Below, piece after piece: positions 8,379-17,105 of a DNA stretch of 64,000 nt. The notes under the pieces are model-generated. The model searched no databases and was not told the origin of the DNA. It saw nothing but the letters and a program-made list of their open reading frames with translations. The position numbers and the translations under genes are program-made. Source of the DNA: Erysipelotrichaceae bacterium (GTDB lineage: Bacteria > Bacillota_I > Bacilli_A > Erysipelotrichales > Erysipelotrichaceae). The stretch is taken from assembly GCA_017539025.1 (NCBI GenBank), contig JAFYHT010000071.1:186001-250000 (forward strand), in the 5' to 3' direction. Position 1 is the stretch's first letter. Each line of letters starts with the position of its first letter.

Positions 8379-10853
8379 ATGGAAGAATTAGATAACAGAT
8401 TTTTCAATCACGGCAATATGAAAGAAGTTAATATTTCTTCGGAAATGAGAGAAGACTTCCTGAGCTATTCCATGTCAGTTATTATCGACCGTGCGCTTCC
8501 TGATGTCAGGGATGGTATGAAACCGGTACACAGAAGAGTACTCTGGGCGATGTATGATGCCGGATTCCTTCCGGATAAACCACATGTCAAATCCGCCAAT
8601 ATCGTCGGTGAAGTCATGGGTAAATACCATCCGCATGGCGATACGGCGATCTATGATACGATGGTCAGAATGGCTCAGCCATTCTCATATCGCTATCCAT
8701 TGGTAGATGGACACGGAAACTTCGGATCACTGGATGGTGATGGCGCAGCAGCAATGCGTTATACCGAAGCACGTATGTCTAAAATTTCCCTGGAATTATT
8801 ACAGGACATCAAAAAAGAAACAGTCGACTGGCGTGACAACTACGATGCCAGACACAAAGAACCGGTAGCTTTACCAAGCAGATTCCCGAACCTCTTGGTC
8901 AATGGTTCCATGGGTATCGCTGTCGGTATGGCAACGAATATGCCGACACACAATCTGGGAGAAACGATCGATGGCATCATTGCCGTTATGGATAACCCGG
9001 ATATCACAACGATCGAACTGATGGAAAAGATCCCGGGGCCGGACTTTCCGACCGGCGGCTATATCGTCGGCAGATCCGGCATCCGTCAGGCATATGAGAC
9101 AGGCAGAGGATCAGTCATCGTCAGATCAAAAGTTGAGATCGAAGATCTGCCGCAAGGCAAACACAAGATCATCATCAGAGAGATCCCATATCTGGTAAAC
9201 AAACTGATGATGTTTGAAAAGATCCACCAACTCGCAAAAGAAAAGATCATTGATGGCATTTCTGAACTGAAAGACCTGTCCAATGATCGTAACGGTATCC
9301 GTATCGAGATCGAATTAAAGAAAGACGTCCAGCCGGAAGTTGTTCTCAATCAGTTGTATAAACTGACACCAGTACAGTCATCCTTCGGTATCAACAACAA
9401 CGTTCTGGTCGACAACAGACCGATGCAGCTGTCTTTGAAAGAGATCATCAAGTGCTACATCGATCATCAGATCGAAGTCATCCGCAGAAGGACACAATAT
9501 GATCTGAATGAAGATGAAAAGCGAGCTCATCTCTTGGAAGGATTGAAGATCGCCTTAGACAACATTGACAGAGTTGTTGAGATCATCAGGAGTTCCAGAG
9601 ATGATGAAGAAGCATTGATGAAATTGAATGAAGAATTCGGAATCGATGACATTCAGGGAAAAGCGATCCTGGATATGCAGTTAAGAAGACTGACAGGATT
9701 ATCCAGAGAAAAGATCATCAATGAATTGAAAGAATTATATATTGAGATCGAAGATCTGAAAGACATCCTGGCAAACCATTCCAGAGTCGTACAGATCATC
9801 AAGGACGAACTCACTGCGATCAAAGACAGATATGGTGACAAGCGCCGTACCGAGATCATTGAAGGTGAGATCTCCATGGAAGATGAAGACCTCATTCCGG
9901 TAGAAGATATCATCATCTCCTTAAGCAATAACGGATATGTGAAACGTCTTCCGATCGATACCTACAGACTGCAGAACAGAGGCGGCAGAGGCGTCAAGGG
10001 TATGAGTCTGAATGAAGATGATGTTGTTGATCAGAACATCACGATGTCAACCCACGACTTCCTGCTGATCTTCACCAACAAGGGCAAGGTCTACAGGATC
10101 AAAGGTTTCAATATTCCGGAAGCATCCAGAAACGCCAAAGGCATCCCTGTCATCAATATCATCAACATTGATAAGGATGAAAAGGTAAGGGCATTGGTAC
10201 CGATCAACCGTGAGTGGGAAGTGAAGGGATATCTCTTCTTCGTCACAAAGAACGGCTTATGTAAGAGGGTACCGGCATCCGAATTTGAATCCATCAGACA
10301 GAACGGCAAGATCGCCATCTCCTTGAGAGAAGATGATGAACTCGTTGCAGTCAGACCGACATTAGGCGATTCTCAGATCATCATCGGTGCTGCCAACGGC
10401 AAAGCTGTCAGATTCGATGAGAGAGGTGTCAGACCGATGGGCAGAAACGCAACAGGTGTCAAAGGCATGAATGTCGATGGATCAGAAGTTATCGGTATGT
10501 GTACCGATGCGGAAGGTTCCAAGATCCTCGTCGTATCAAAACACGGCTATGGCAAGCAGACACCGGTCGAAGATTACCGTCTGACTTCAAGAGGAGCTAA
10601 AGGTGTCAAGACCATCAACATCAACGAGAAGAATGGCGACCTGGTAGCCCTGAAAGCAGTCAACGGTGACGAAGACTGTCTGATCATGACCAACGACGGA
10701 ATCATCATTAGGATCCATCTGGAGAAGGTATCTACAATGGGTCGTGCAACGCAGGGTGTCAGACTGATCAAACCGCAGGAAGGCACCTTCGTTTCCGCAG
10801 TCAGTGTGATGTCTCACGGTGAGGAAGAGGAAGAAGAAAACAAAGAAGAATAA
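8379..10853 (+). CDS. gyrA: DNA gyrase subunit A
   Basis: Breakage-reunion subunit of gyrase, 824 residues. The catalytic Tyr is Y128 in [10 protein letters not shown]; the quinolone-response region reads [10 protein letters not shown] with Thr at residue 89 (Ser in E. coli at the equivalent site, Thr in some other Firmicutes). The C-terminal beta-pinwheel carries the GyrA box QNRGGRG at about residue 532, which identifies gyrase rather than topoisomerase IV. An acidic tail ([10 protein letters not shown]) closes the protein. AAGGAGG lies before the ATG. Co-transcribed with gyrB and ended by a hairpin at 10884. Confidence 0.96.
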   Translation: MEELDNRFFNHGNMKEVNISSEMREDFLSYSMSVIIDRALPDVRDGMKPVHRRVLWAMYDAGFLPDKPHVKSANIVGEVMGKYHPHGDTAIYDTMVRMAQPFSYRYPLVDGHGNFGSLDGDGAAAMRYTEARMSKISLELLQDIKKETVDWRDNYDARHKEPVALPSRFPNLLVNGSMGIAVGMATNMPTHNLGETIDGIIAVMDNPDITTIELMEKIPGPDFPTGGYIVGRSGIRQAYETGRGSVIVRSKVEIEDLPQGKHKIIIREIPYLVNKLMMFEKIHQLAKEKIIDGISELKDLSNDRNGIRIEIELKKDVQPEVVLNQLYKLTPVQSSFGINNNVLVDNRPMQLSLKEIIKCYIDHQIEVIRRRTQYDLNEDEKRAHLLEGLKIALDNIDRVVEIIRSSRDDEEALMKLNEEFGIDDIQGKAILDMQLRRLTGLSREKIINELKELYIEIEDLKDILANHSRVVQIIKDELTAIKDRYGDKRRTEIIEGEISMEDEDLIPVEDIIISLSNNGYVKRLPIDTYRLQNRGGRGVKGMSLNEDDVVDQNITMSTHDFLLIFTNKGKVYRIKGFNIPEASRNAKGIPVINIINIDKDEKVRALVPINREWEVKGYLFFVTKNGLCKRVPASEFESIRQNGKIAISLREDDELVAVRPTLGDSQIIIGAANGKAVRFDERGVRPMGRNATGVKGMNVDGSEVIGMCTDAEGSKILVVSKHGYGKQTPVEDYRLTSRGAKGVKTININEKNGDLVALKAVNGDEDCLIMTNDGIIIRIHLEKVSTMGRATQGVRLIKPQEGTFVSAVSVMSHGEEEEEENKEE

Positions 10854-10883
10854 TCGTTCTTTGTTTACAGATGGTACAGTTCA

Positions 10884-10912
10884 AAAAGCGACAGAATCCT
10901 GTCGCTTTTTCT
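10884..10912 (+). terminator. Terminator after gyrA
   Basis: An 11-bp stem AAAAGCGACAG/CTGTCGCTTTT with a 4-nt loop and a T run. Confidence 0.85.
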
Positions 10913-10940
10913 ATCAACAGAATCCTATCGCTTTTTCTAT
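10891..10940 (+). repeat. Tandem duplication of terminator 3' half
   Basis: A 24-nt unit at 10891-10914 recurs at 10917-10940 with one substitution (CCTGTCG versus CCTATCG). The second copy lacks the left arm of the hairpin, so it looks like a small local duplication rather than a second terminator. Confidence 0.75.
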
Positions 10941-10949
10941 GAATTGTTA

Positions 10950-10986
10950 GATGATATAATTTTTATATCAGATAGTTTATATCATC
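10950..10986. promoter_or_regulatory. Inverted repeat upstream of zinc-ribbon gene
   Basis: GATGATATAA (10950-10959) and its exact complement TTATATCATC (10977-10986) are separated by 17 nt. The left arm contains a TATAAT (10954-10959 region), so this could be an operator over a promoter or a leader hairpin. No regulator is identifiable. Confidence 0.35.
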
Positions 10987-11042
10987 AAATCAAAAGAAAA
11001 TTGTTTTTATGTATTTTCTGATCCGGGGGAAAGGGGAAGTAT

Positions 11043-12617
11043 ATGGAAGAATTTGAAGAAGTCTCTTTTGATGACGAAGTAAAAGAAGAGACGGAACAAA
11101 CAAGAGAAAAAGAAGTTAAAGTCATTAGAAAGATCAGCAGAAAGAAAGAAACTTCGTCTGCTGAAGAAACCCAGGTGTATGAAGAAGTACCGGTAGAAGA
11201 AGCTGCAAAAGAAGAAACACCTGTTACGGAAAACGAAGCTCAGGAAGAAGAACCTGAAACTAAAGCTCAGGAAACAAAGGAGATTCCGGAAGGAAACACG
11301 GAAGAAGTAAACAAAGCTTCTGTTGAAGTAGAATCTGAGAAAGTAATAGAAGCAGAAGAAGAAAAAGATTGTCCATACTGTGGCAAGAAGATCCCTGTGA
11401 TCGCAAGACATTGTCCGTATTGCGGCAAGGCGTTATTTGAGAAAGACAAAGCCGAAGCCGGAAAGAAAAAGAAACTGATCCTTGCGGCAGCCGCTGCTGT
11501 TCTGGTACTTGCGTTCCTGTTGTTTGTCATGCCGGAAATCAAGAAGGCAAACAGCTACAAAGGTGCGATCAGCAAACTTCATGAAGGAAACTATCAGGAA
11601 GCTCGCGCAGACTTTGAAGCACTGGAAGACTACAAGGAAGCAAAGTCTTATGTCACATACTGTATGGCGTTAGACAGCTTCAACAAGGGTGACCTGGACA
11701 AGGCAAGGACCCGCTTTGACAATTCCGGTGAACTGGAAGATGCGAAGAGATATTACAACTATATCTGTGCGCTTCAGGAGATCAACGGAGACAAAGGCGA
11801 AAAAGACTACACCGAAGCAAAGAAATATTTTGATCAGACGGAAGGACTCCTCAACAGTGAAGACTTGTCAAAATACTGTGAAGGAATCAGTCTATACCTC
11901 TTAGGCAGGGGAGAAGAAGCTGTCCCGATCCTGAAAGAAGTAACAAACAGTACAGCGATCGACGAATCATTCCTTGAGAGCGCAAAAGGAGTTGTTACTT
12001 TCCTGAACGCAAGACAGCTCTTTGATAAAGAAGATTATTCCGGACTGGAAGACTTCAGATCACTTTCCAACATGGATAATGAACTGTTCTCTTTGGATGC
12101 GGCAGATTATGTAAACTACATCGAAGGAAAACAGTTCTATGATCAGGAACTCTTCTACAGCGCTTATCAGCGTTTCTCAAAATGTCGTTCTCTGAAAGAT
12201 GCGAGTGAGCTGGCGGATTCCTGTTTCCAGGAAAGACCATCATCGGGCGTGATCTATCGCGATACGACATCCAGGTCCGTCAGCGTTACGATCTATGATA
12301 CGAGCGACGGAGACGATATGTTCGTCAAGATCTACGACGAGAACGACAAACTTGTTGAAACGCTCTACATCAGAGACGGATCATCCGCAACAGCTTCCTT
12401 CCAGGGCGGCAAGTTCAGGATGGCGCTGGCGATGGGTGACAGCGAATGGTGGTTCGGTACAAACGAAGCGTTTGGCGGATATGGAGTCTACCAGAGACTC
12501 CTGCTCAACGGAAACAACGAATACTACAGCTTCCCGTCAGGCAATTCCTATACTTTAAAATTCAACGTTCGCGACGGAAACGTTGACCACAAATCAAGCA
12601 ATTACGGAGACTTCTGA
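11043..12617 (+). CDS. Membrane-anchored zinc-ribbon protein with TPR-like ectodomain
   Basis: A 524-residue protein of unknown function. Order of parts: a Glu/Lys-rich acidic, probably disordered segment (1-108); a double CPYCG zinc ribbon (CPYCGKK..HCPYCGK, about 110-130); one transmembrane helix (about 145-163, LAAAAAVLVLAFLLFV); then an outside domain with repeated Y-x-A/E-A-x-F/Y helices (NYQEARADFEALEDYKEAKSY and similar) resembling TPR or Sel1-like repeats; and a beta-rich C-terminal domain (about 400-524). Zinc-ribbon plus single-helix proteins are common in Firmicutes. GGGGAAG lies before the ATG. It is paired, 2 nt apart, with a second protein of like topology. Confidence 0.7.
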   Translation: MEEFEEVSFDDEVKEETEQTREKEVKVIRKISRKKETSSAEETQVYEEVPVEEAAKEETPVTENEAQEEEPETKAQETKEIPEGNTEEVNKASVEVESEKVIEAEEEKDCPYCGKKIPVIARHCPYCGKALFEKDKAEAGKKKKLILAAAAAVLVLAFLLFVMPEIKKANSYKGAISKLHEGNYQEARADFEALEDYKEAKSYVTYCMALDSFNKGDLDKARTRFDNSGELEDAKRYYNYICALQEINGDKGEKDYTEAKKYFDQTEGLLNSEDLSKYCEGISLYLLGRGEEAVPILKEVTNSTAIDESFLESAKGVVTFLNARQLFDKEDYSGLEDFRSLSNMDNELFSLDAADYVNYIEGKQFYDQELFYSAYQRFSKCRSLKDASELADSCFQERPSSGVIYRDTTSRSVSVTIYDTSDGDDMFVKIYDENDKLVETLYIRDGSSATASFQGGKFRMALAMGDSEWWFGTNEAFGGYGVYQRLLLNGNNEYYSFPSGNSYTLKFNVRDGNVDHKSSNYGDF

Positions 12618-12619
12618 TC

Positions 12620-14203
12620 ATGGAATGTAAATATTGTAAGACCCAAAACAAAGACGATTATATCTATTGTATGAACTGCGGAAGAAGGCTTCACCAGAAG
12701 GAGTCTTCTTTCGATCCAAAGAGTTTGTTGAAAAACAAATTCGTTTTGATCGGTGTGGCCCTGGCTGCAGTTTTGTTGTTGCTGCTGGCATTAAATCCAT
12801 TCGGCTCAGGAAAAACATCATCGGTTTCTGAAGAGATCTCCATTCCGCGCACAAAACCGCAGATCTACAGTGAAAATGAAAATGTCTATATCTATGATGG
12901 AATGACAAAGATAGAAACGTTTGAAGGATCTTCTTCCGGAAACAAACAATACAGTTTTGACAATCAGGCAGCAGCCTTCTCTGTTTCTAAAGAAGATGTG
13001 AACGAATTGTATGTCCTGTATAAAGGAAAGACATCAAAAGTAACGGATGACTTTACTGAATTCAAGATATCGGACAGCGGAGAAAATATCTTGTATCACA
13101 GCGAAAGCGACGGATCCATCCATCTCTATAACTGCAAAAACAAGAAAGACAAAACTGTTGTCTCGGCTGAAGAAGAACCAGAAGCAGTAGAGGCAGTGAC
13201 GCTGTCCTACACCGGTGATAAATTCGGATTTGTCAGACTGATCGAAGGCGACGACCATGTATATCTCTATTCTTCTTCCGGTGTAAAAGAGATGCCGGTA
13301 GAAGGCTTTATGAGTATTCAGGCAGTCTCGGAAAAAGGAGAGGTCTTCTATCTCAATTTTGAGGACGAAGCCCTCTATGTCTGTGATGGAACAAACAATA
13401 CCTTAATCTGTGAAGATTATGAAATCCTCACGTTCAACAGAGAATATTCACAGGTAGCTGTTGTCGAAAACGAAGAATTCGTCCTCTATAAAAACGGAAC
13501 CGTATTAAGAACAGAAGCAGAAGGAATCGACAGCGCTTACAGCATCATCGTTCCTCAAAGGATACTTGGTTCGATCTATGTCACCTATGATTCTTGTGGT
13601 GAACACAAACCGATCTATCATATCGGAGTCGGAGGATTTGAGAATCACTACTATCAGACCAAGGACAAGGATCTAGTCTATCTTGGAAAAGATCTGGAAA
13701 GAAAGACGATCTGTGAAAAAGCCGGTGCCTATCTGTTGAGCAACGACGGAAAGATCTTGTTCTATACGAATGAAGAAGGATTACTTCACAGATATGAAAA
13801 CAAAGATGAGATCGTATCTGAAGAGCCGCTGGATCTGAAACAGTTCTATGCCTGGGACAGCGTCAACAAAGGGCTTTACTTCCTGACTAACAGCAAGGAA
13901 CTGGCATACCTGGATGATGAAGGTCTGAAGATCGTCGGCAGCAACAAAGTCGAGCAGGGCATCTGCTGCAATGACGGGTACTTCTATTTCAAGGACGGCT
14001 CAAAGTTCTATGCTTCCAGAAAAGGAGAAGAAGCTGTAGAGGTCGGTGAATTAAAAGGCAGCAGCCTGAATTATACCGGATATGATTTTATCGGAATTGA
14101 TGGGATCTCATATCAGGGAAAAGACAAAGACGTCTATTTCATAAAAGACGGAGAAGCACATAAGCTGGATATCGGCGGAGAAAAGCAAGAAGGTGAAGCA
14201 TAG
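12620..14203 (+). CDS. Membrane-anchored zinc-ribbon protein, beta-propeller-like ectodomain
   Basis: A 527-residue protein of unknown function. It begins with a short zinc ribbon (CKYCKTQNKDDYIYCMNCG, residues 3-21), then one transmembrane helix (about 37-55, VLIGVALAAVLLLLLAL), then a large outside domain of repeated short beta-strand units (VYLYSSSG, LYVCDGTNN, FVLYKNGT, IYQ/ISYQGKDKDVYFI), suggesting a propeller-type fold; no catalytic motif is recognised. The ATG follows the stop of the preceding gene by 2 nt, so they form an operon. Its stop codon lies inside the terminator hairpin at 14188. Confidence 0.7.
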   Translation: MECKYCKTQNKDDYIYCMNCGRRLHQKESSFDPKSLLKNKFVLIGVALAAVLLLLLALNPFGSGKTSSVSEEISIPRTKPQIYSENENVYIYDGMTKIETFEGSSSGNKQYSFDNQAAAFSVSKEDVNELYVLYKGKTSKVTDDFTEFKISDSGENILYHSESDGSIHLYNCKNKKDKTVVSAEEEPEAVEAVTLSYTGDKFGFVRLIEGDDHVYLYSSSGVKEMPVEGFMSIQAVSEKGEVFYLNFEDEALYVCDGTNNTLICEDYEILTFNREYSQVAVVENEEFVLYKNGTVLRTEAEGIDSAYSIIVPQRILGSIYVTYDSCGEHKPIYHIGVGGFENHYYQTKDKDLVYLGKDLERKTICEKAGAYLLSNDGKILFYTNEEGLLHRYENKDEIVSEEPLDLKQFYAWDSVNKGLYFLTNSKELAYLDDEGLKIVGSNKVEQGICCNDGYFYFKDGSKFYASRKGEEAVEVGELKGSSLNYTGYDFIGIDGISYQGKDKDVYFIKDGEAHKLDIGGEKQEGEA

Positions 14204-14218
14204 CTCACCTTCTCTTTC
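14188..14218 (+). terminator. Terminator overlapping the 3' end of the zinc-ribbon gene
   Basis: AGAAGGTGA/TCACCTTCT, a 9-bp stem with an 8-nt loop, then CTTTC. The stem includes the last codons and stop at 14203. Confidence 0.7.
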
Positions 14219-14296
14219 ATACACAAGATATTACCCAGGGAATATTTTGAATTCTTGTGTCACTTCGATCGTTTTGTGTTAGTATTGATGTATAAA

Positions 14297-14480
14297 AGCT
14301 AAGGAGCAGTAACCGGATCAAAACTTTCAGAGAGGTAAGGGTGGGTGAGACTTACCAGTCAAGATCGGTGAATCCGCCTTGGATCAATGTCCCAACCAGA
14401 CACGTAATCCTGCGTTAAAGGAGAGAGTTATAAGTAAAGGTGGTACCGTGCACTTGCGCCCTTGTATATCACCTTTTTAT
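14297..14480 (+). promoter_or_regulatory. T-box leader of serS, Ser specifier
   Basis: tRNA-sensing leader RNA. It contains the AGAGAG bulge and GGTGGGTG distal loop features of stem I, and GGTGAA followed by TCC (14373-14375, a serine codon) then GCCTTGG, the usual specifier-loop setting. The T-box proper AAAGGTGGTACCGTG is at 14436-14450, and a terminator stem (AAAGGTG with CACCTTT and T run, to about 14480) follows. Uncharged tRNA-Ser should stabilise the antiterminator and switch on serS. Confidence 0.85.
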
Positions 14481-14497
14481 TTTTTCAGGAGGCAAAT

Positions 14498-15781
14498 ATG
14501 ATCGATATCAAATTAATCAGAGAAAATCCGGAACTGGTCAAAGAAAACATCAGGAAGAAATTCCAGGATGAAAAGCTGGTACTGGTAGACGAAGTCAAGG
14601 CACTGGATGAAGAGTACCGCGCACTTCGCACTAAGGCAGACGAACTCAGAGCACAGAGAAACAACGCATCCAAGCAGATCGGCGGACTGATGGCTCAAGG
14701 CAAGAGAGAAGAAGCTGAAGCAGTCAAAGCCAATGTCAAACTGATCGGTGAACAGATCGAAGAATGTGAAAAGAAAGAACCGGAACTGGAAGAACAGATC
14801 AGACAGAGAATGCTGGTGATCCCAAACATCATTGATGCATCTGTTCCGATCGGCAAGGATGATTCCGAAAACGTCGAGATCGAACAGTTCGGAACCAAGA
14901 GAACATTCAATTGCGAGATCCCATATCACACAGAGATCATGGAAAGCTTCGATGGCATCGACCTCGATTCTGCTCGCAAGACCTCAGGCAACGGTTTCTA
15001 CTATCTGACAGGTGATATCGCCAGACTTCATTCATCGATCCTGGCTTACGCAAGAGACTACATGGTAAACAAAGGATTTACCTATTGCATCCCTCCGTTC
15101 ATGATCAGATCGGAAGTCGTTACCGGTGTCATGTCTTTTAAGGAAATGGAAAATATGATGTACAAGATCGAAGGGGAAGACCTCTATCTGATCGGTACTT
15201 CTGAACACTCCATGATCGGCAGATTCATCGACACGATCAATGACGAATCAAAACTTCCGTTGACCCTGACATCTTATTCTCCTTGTTTCCGTAAGGAAGT
15301 AGGTGCACACGGCATCGAAGAAAGAGGAGTCTACAGGATCCACCAGTTTGAAAAACAGGAGATGATCGTCATCTGTAAGCCGGAAGAATCCATGGACTGG
15401 TACAACAAGATGTGGAGATACTCCGTTGACCTCTTCCTGTCTTTGAATATTCCGGTAAGAACATTGGAATGCTGCTCAGGCGACCTGGCAGATCTGAAAG
15501 TCAAATCCTGCGACGTTGAGGCTTGGTCTCCGCGTCAGCAGAAGTACTTTGAGGTATGTTCTTGTTCGAATCTGGGTGAAGCACAATCCAGAAGACTTAA
15601 GATCAGGGTCAAGGGCGAGAACGGCAACTATCTGCCTCATACCCTGAACAACACCGTTGTTGCACCACCGAGAATGCTGATCGCTTTCCTGGAAAACAAC
15701 TACAACGAAGATGGTTCTATCGATATTCCGGAAGTTCTGCAGCCATATATGGGCGGTCAGAAGAAGATCGTAAAGAAATAA
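14498..15781 (+). CDS. serS: Seryl-tRNA synthetase
   Basis: Class II synthetase that charges tRNA-Ser, 427 residues. The N-terminal long antiparallel coiled coil (about 30-105, rich in E, K, A) binds the long variable arm of the tRNA; motif 2 is FRKEVGAHG..RVYRIHQFEKQE (as ERGVYRIHQFEKQE) and motif 3 is NNTVVAPPRMLIAFLENN-like near the C-terminus. AGGAGG lies 5 nt before the ATG at 14498; an upstream in-frame start at 14462 would lie in the T-box terminator and is rejected. Regulated by the serine T-box directly upstream. Confidence 0.97.
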   Translation: MIDIKLIRENPELVKENIRKKFQDEKLVLVDEVKALDEEYRALRTKADELRAQRNNASKQIGGLMAQGKREEAEAVKANVKLIGEQIEECEKKEPELEEQIRQRMLVIPNIIDASVPIGKDDSENVEIEQFGTKRTFNCEIPYHTEIMESFDGIDLDSARKTSGNGFYYLTGDIARLHSSILAYARDYMVNKGFTYCIPPFMIRSEVVTGVMSFKEMENMMYKIEGEDLYLIGTSEHSMIGRFIDTINDESKLPLTLTSYSPCFRKEVGAHGIEERGVYRIHQFEKQEMIVICKPEESMDWYNKMWRYSVDLFLSLNIPVRTLECCSGDLADLKVKSCDVEAWSPRQQKYFEVCSCSNLGEAQSRRLKIRVKGENGNYLPHTLNNTVVAPPRMLIAFLENNYNEDGSIDIPEVLQPYMGGQKKIVKK

Positions 15782-15785
15782 GAGA

Positions 15786-15816
15786 AAGGAATGTTTCACG
15801 TGAAACATTCCTTTTT
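15786..15816 (+). terminator. serS terminator that contains a parS site
   Basis: A perfect 28-bp palindrome (15786-15813) followed by a T run. The central 16 bp (15792-15807) are an exact parS sequence, so one element appears to serve as transcription terminator and as ParB binding site. Confidence 0.75.
15792..15807. other. parS site 1 (ParB/Spo0J binding)
   Basis: TGTTTCACGTGAAACA, an exact match to the Bacillus-type parS consensus (TGTTNCACGTGAAACA). Origin-proximal location, about 13 kb from oriC, is as expected for chromosome segregation sites. Confidence 0.92.
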
Positions 15817-15830
15817 ACAATTAAACACAC

Positions 15831-15846
15831 CGTTTCACGTGAAACA
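15831..15846. other. parS site 2
   Basis: CGTTTCACGTGAAACA, 15 of 16 positions match the consensus. It lies just upstream of the HAD gene start, 24 nt from site 1. Confidence 0.88.
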
Positions 15847-15862
15847 TATATAATAAGGACAT

Positions 15863-16525
15863 ATGAAAGCTGTATTATTTGACTACAATGGAACTCTGTT
15901 CTTTGATGACGACATCAACAGGGAAGCCTGGGAAGCAACGATCGACGAGATCTCTCAGGGAAAGATCAACGCCAAAGAATTCTATGAAACGTGTATCGGG
16001 ACGATCAATTATACCCTGGTAACACAGTTATTTGAAAAACTCGGCCTTCCTCTAGATGAAGAAAAGATCATGTACTGGTCGATCAGAAAAGAAACAGAAT
16101 ACTATCACAAGATCTGCAGAAAACTGGGAAGAGATCAGTTCGTGCCCGGTGCAGAAGATCTTCTGAACTACCTGAAAGAGAAAAACATCCCATTCACCAT
16201 GTGTACGGCATCTCTGGATGTCAATGTCGACTTCTATTTTGAGTTGTTAAAACTAGATAGATGGTTTGACAGGAACACCGTCGTTTATGACGATGGCGTA
16301 TCTCACAACAAGAAAGATATGTATCTGGAAGGCGCAAGAAGGCTGGGAGTTGACATTAAAGACTGTCTGATCATTGATGATTCACCATCTTCCATCAGAA
16401 ACGCTGTAGAAGCGGGATGTGAAAATCTGGTCGTCATCAAGAAAGACAATAATCCCGATCTTCCGCAGATCAGACAGAGGATCAGAGATTTCAGAGAATT
16501 CGATTACTCTCTGTTGGAGAAATAA
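15863..16525 (+). CDS. HAD-superfamily hydrolase, beta-phosphoglucomutase-like, with DxN motif
   Basis: A 220-residue HAD-like protein. Motif I reads FDYNGTLF: the nucleophile Asp (D8) is kept but the second Asp, the general acid/base of HAD phosphatases, is Asn. An alpha-helical cap (about 15-90) follows; motif II is TAS (CTASLD), and motif IV is LIIDDSPSS with the metal-binding Asp pair. The substrate is unknown and the Asn could alter or slow turnover. The gene is preceded by parS site 2 and followed after 1 nt by a membrane protein gene, so the two are probably one operon. Confidence 0.8.
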   Translation: MKAVLFDYNGTLFFDDDINREAWEATIDEISQGKINAKEFYETCIGTINYTLVTQLFEKLGLPLDEEKIMYWSIRKETEYYHKICRKLGRDQFVPGAEDLLNYLKEKNIPFTMCTASLDVNVDFYFELLKLDRWFDRNTVVYDDGVSHNKKDMYLEGARRLGVDIKDCLIIDDSPSSIRNAVEAGCENLVVIKKDNNPDLPQIRQRIRDFREFDYSLLEK

Positions 16526-16526
16526 G

Positions 16527-16967
16527 ATGAAAAGATTCCTTCCATATCTCTATCCGGCAGCAGTTTACGGAATACTGATACTGATGGTGGTGTTTGAGAT
16601 CGATCCGGGACCGTTTATCCCGATACTTCTGATCGGCGGTGTTGGACTGGCTAATGTCCTTTATTCTTTTCAATTATATAAAGAGGAAGAAGACAGACAG
16701 CTGAAACTCAGCTGCATGGCGATCATCATCCTTTTGCTTCCGGCGATCCTGATGTTGTTCTGGTTTTTCTTCGTCATGGCATATTTTGCGACAAGGGAAA
16801 GCGAGACACGAAACCTGATCCTGATTGGGCTAGGAACTCTGTTCTTCCTGCTTCTGCCTGCTTCTTTCTATCTGTTTCAATGCATCAGGGTCAAGAAGCA
16901 TAATCTCTTTATGGAAATCCTGTCTTTCTTCCCGATCATTCATCTCTTCCTTCTGATGTTTGTATAA
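16527..16967 (+). CDS. Small integral membrane protein, unknown
   Basis: A 146-residue hydrophobic protein with four to five predicted transmembrane helices (LYPAAVYGILILMVVF; PFIPILLIGGVGLANVLYSF; MAIIILLLPAILMLFWFFFV; NLILIGLGTLFFLLLPASFY; FFPIIHLFLLMFV). The ATG at 16527 follows the HAD stop by 1 nt with GGAG 8 nt upstream; an open frame reaching back to 16419 lies within the HAD gene and is rejected. No family recognised. It is flanked downstream by parS site 3. Confidence 0.65.
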   Translation: MKRFLPYLYPAAVYGILILMVVFEIDPGPFIPILLIGGVGLANVLYSFQLYKEEEDRQLKLSCMAIIILLLPAILMLFWFFFVMAYFATRESETRNLILIGLGTLFFLLLPASFYLFQCIRVKKHNLFMEILSFFPIIHLFLLMFV

Positions 16968-16970
16968 AAA

Positions 16971-16986
16971 TGTTTCACGTGAAACA
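16971..16986. other. parS site 3
   Basis: TGTTTCACGTGAAACA, an exact consensus match, 2 nt upstream of the -35 box of the SRP RNA promoter. ParB loading here could touch transcription of the SRP RNA. Confidence 0.92.
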
Positions 16987-16987
16987 T

Positions 16988-17016
16988 TTGAAAGAAAGAG
17001 ACTTATAAGCTAAAAT
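16988..17016 (+). promoter_or_regulatory. Promoter of SRP RNA
   Basis: TTGAAA (16988-16993), 17-nt spacer, TAAAAT (17011-17016); each hexamer has five of six consensus bases. Predicted start near 17023 coincides with the 5' end of the SRP RNA helix. Confidence 0.7.
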
Positions 17017-17022
17017 AAAGAC

Positions 17023-17097
17023 GGTACAACAATCGTGTTACTAACTTGGTCAGGTGCGGAAGCAAGCAGCCATACGAACCTCCGTTTGTGTGTACCA
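17023..17097 (+). ncRNA. ffs: Signal recognition particle RNA, small bacterial type
   Basis: About 75 nt folding as one hairpin: GGTACA at the 5' end pairs with TGTACC at the 3' end, and the conserved SRP core GGTCAGGTGCGGAAGCAAGC with its GGAA tetraloop and AGCAGCC asymmetric bulge sits at 17048-17072. This short form lacks the Alu domain found in Bacillus. It binds Ffh for co-translational protein targeting. The T run after the helix (17098-17104) may end most transcripts just before tadA. Confidence 0.9.
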
Positions 17098-17105
17098 TTT
17101 TTATT

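Noticed and set aside
11007-11411. 134-codon minus-strand frame opposite the zinc-ribbon gene
   Set aside because: Low-complexity Phe-rich translation that mirrors the Glu/Lys-rich segment of the real gene.
16419-16526. N-terminal extension of the membrane protein gene
   Set aside because: It is an out-of-frame reading of the HAD gene; the ATG at 16527 has a ribosome site.
17046-17105. N-terminal extension of tadA
   Set aside because: It is the coding strand of the SRP RNA; the conserved TadA start is at 17106.
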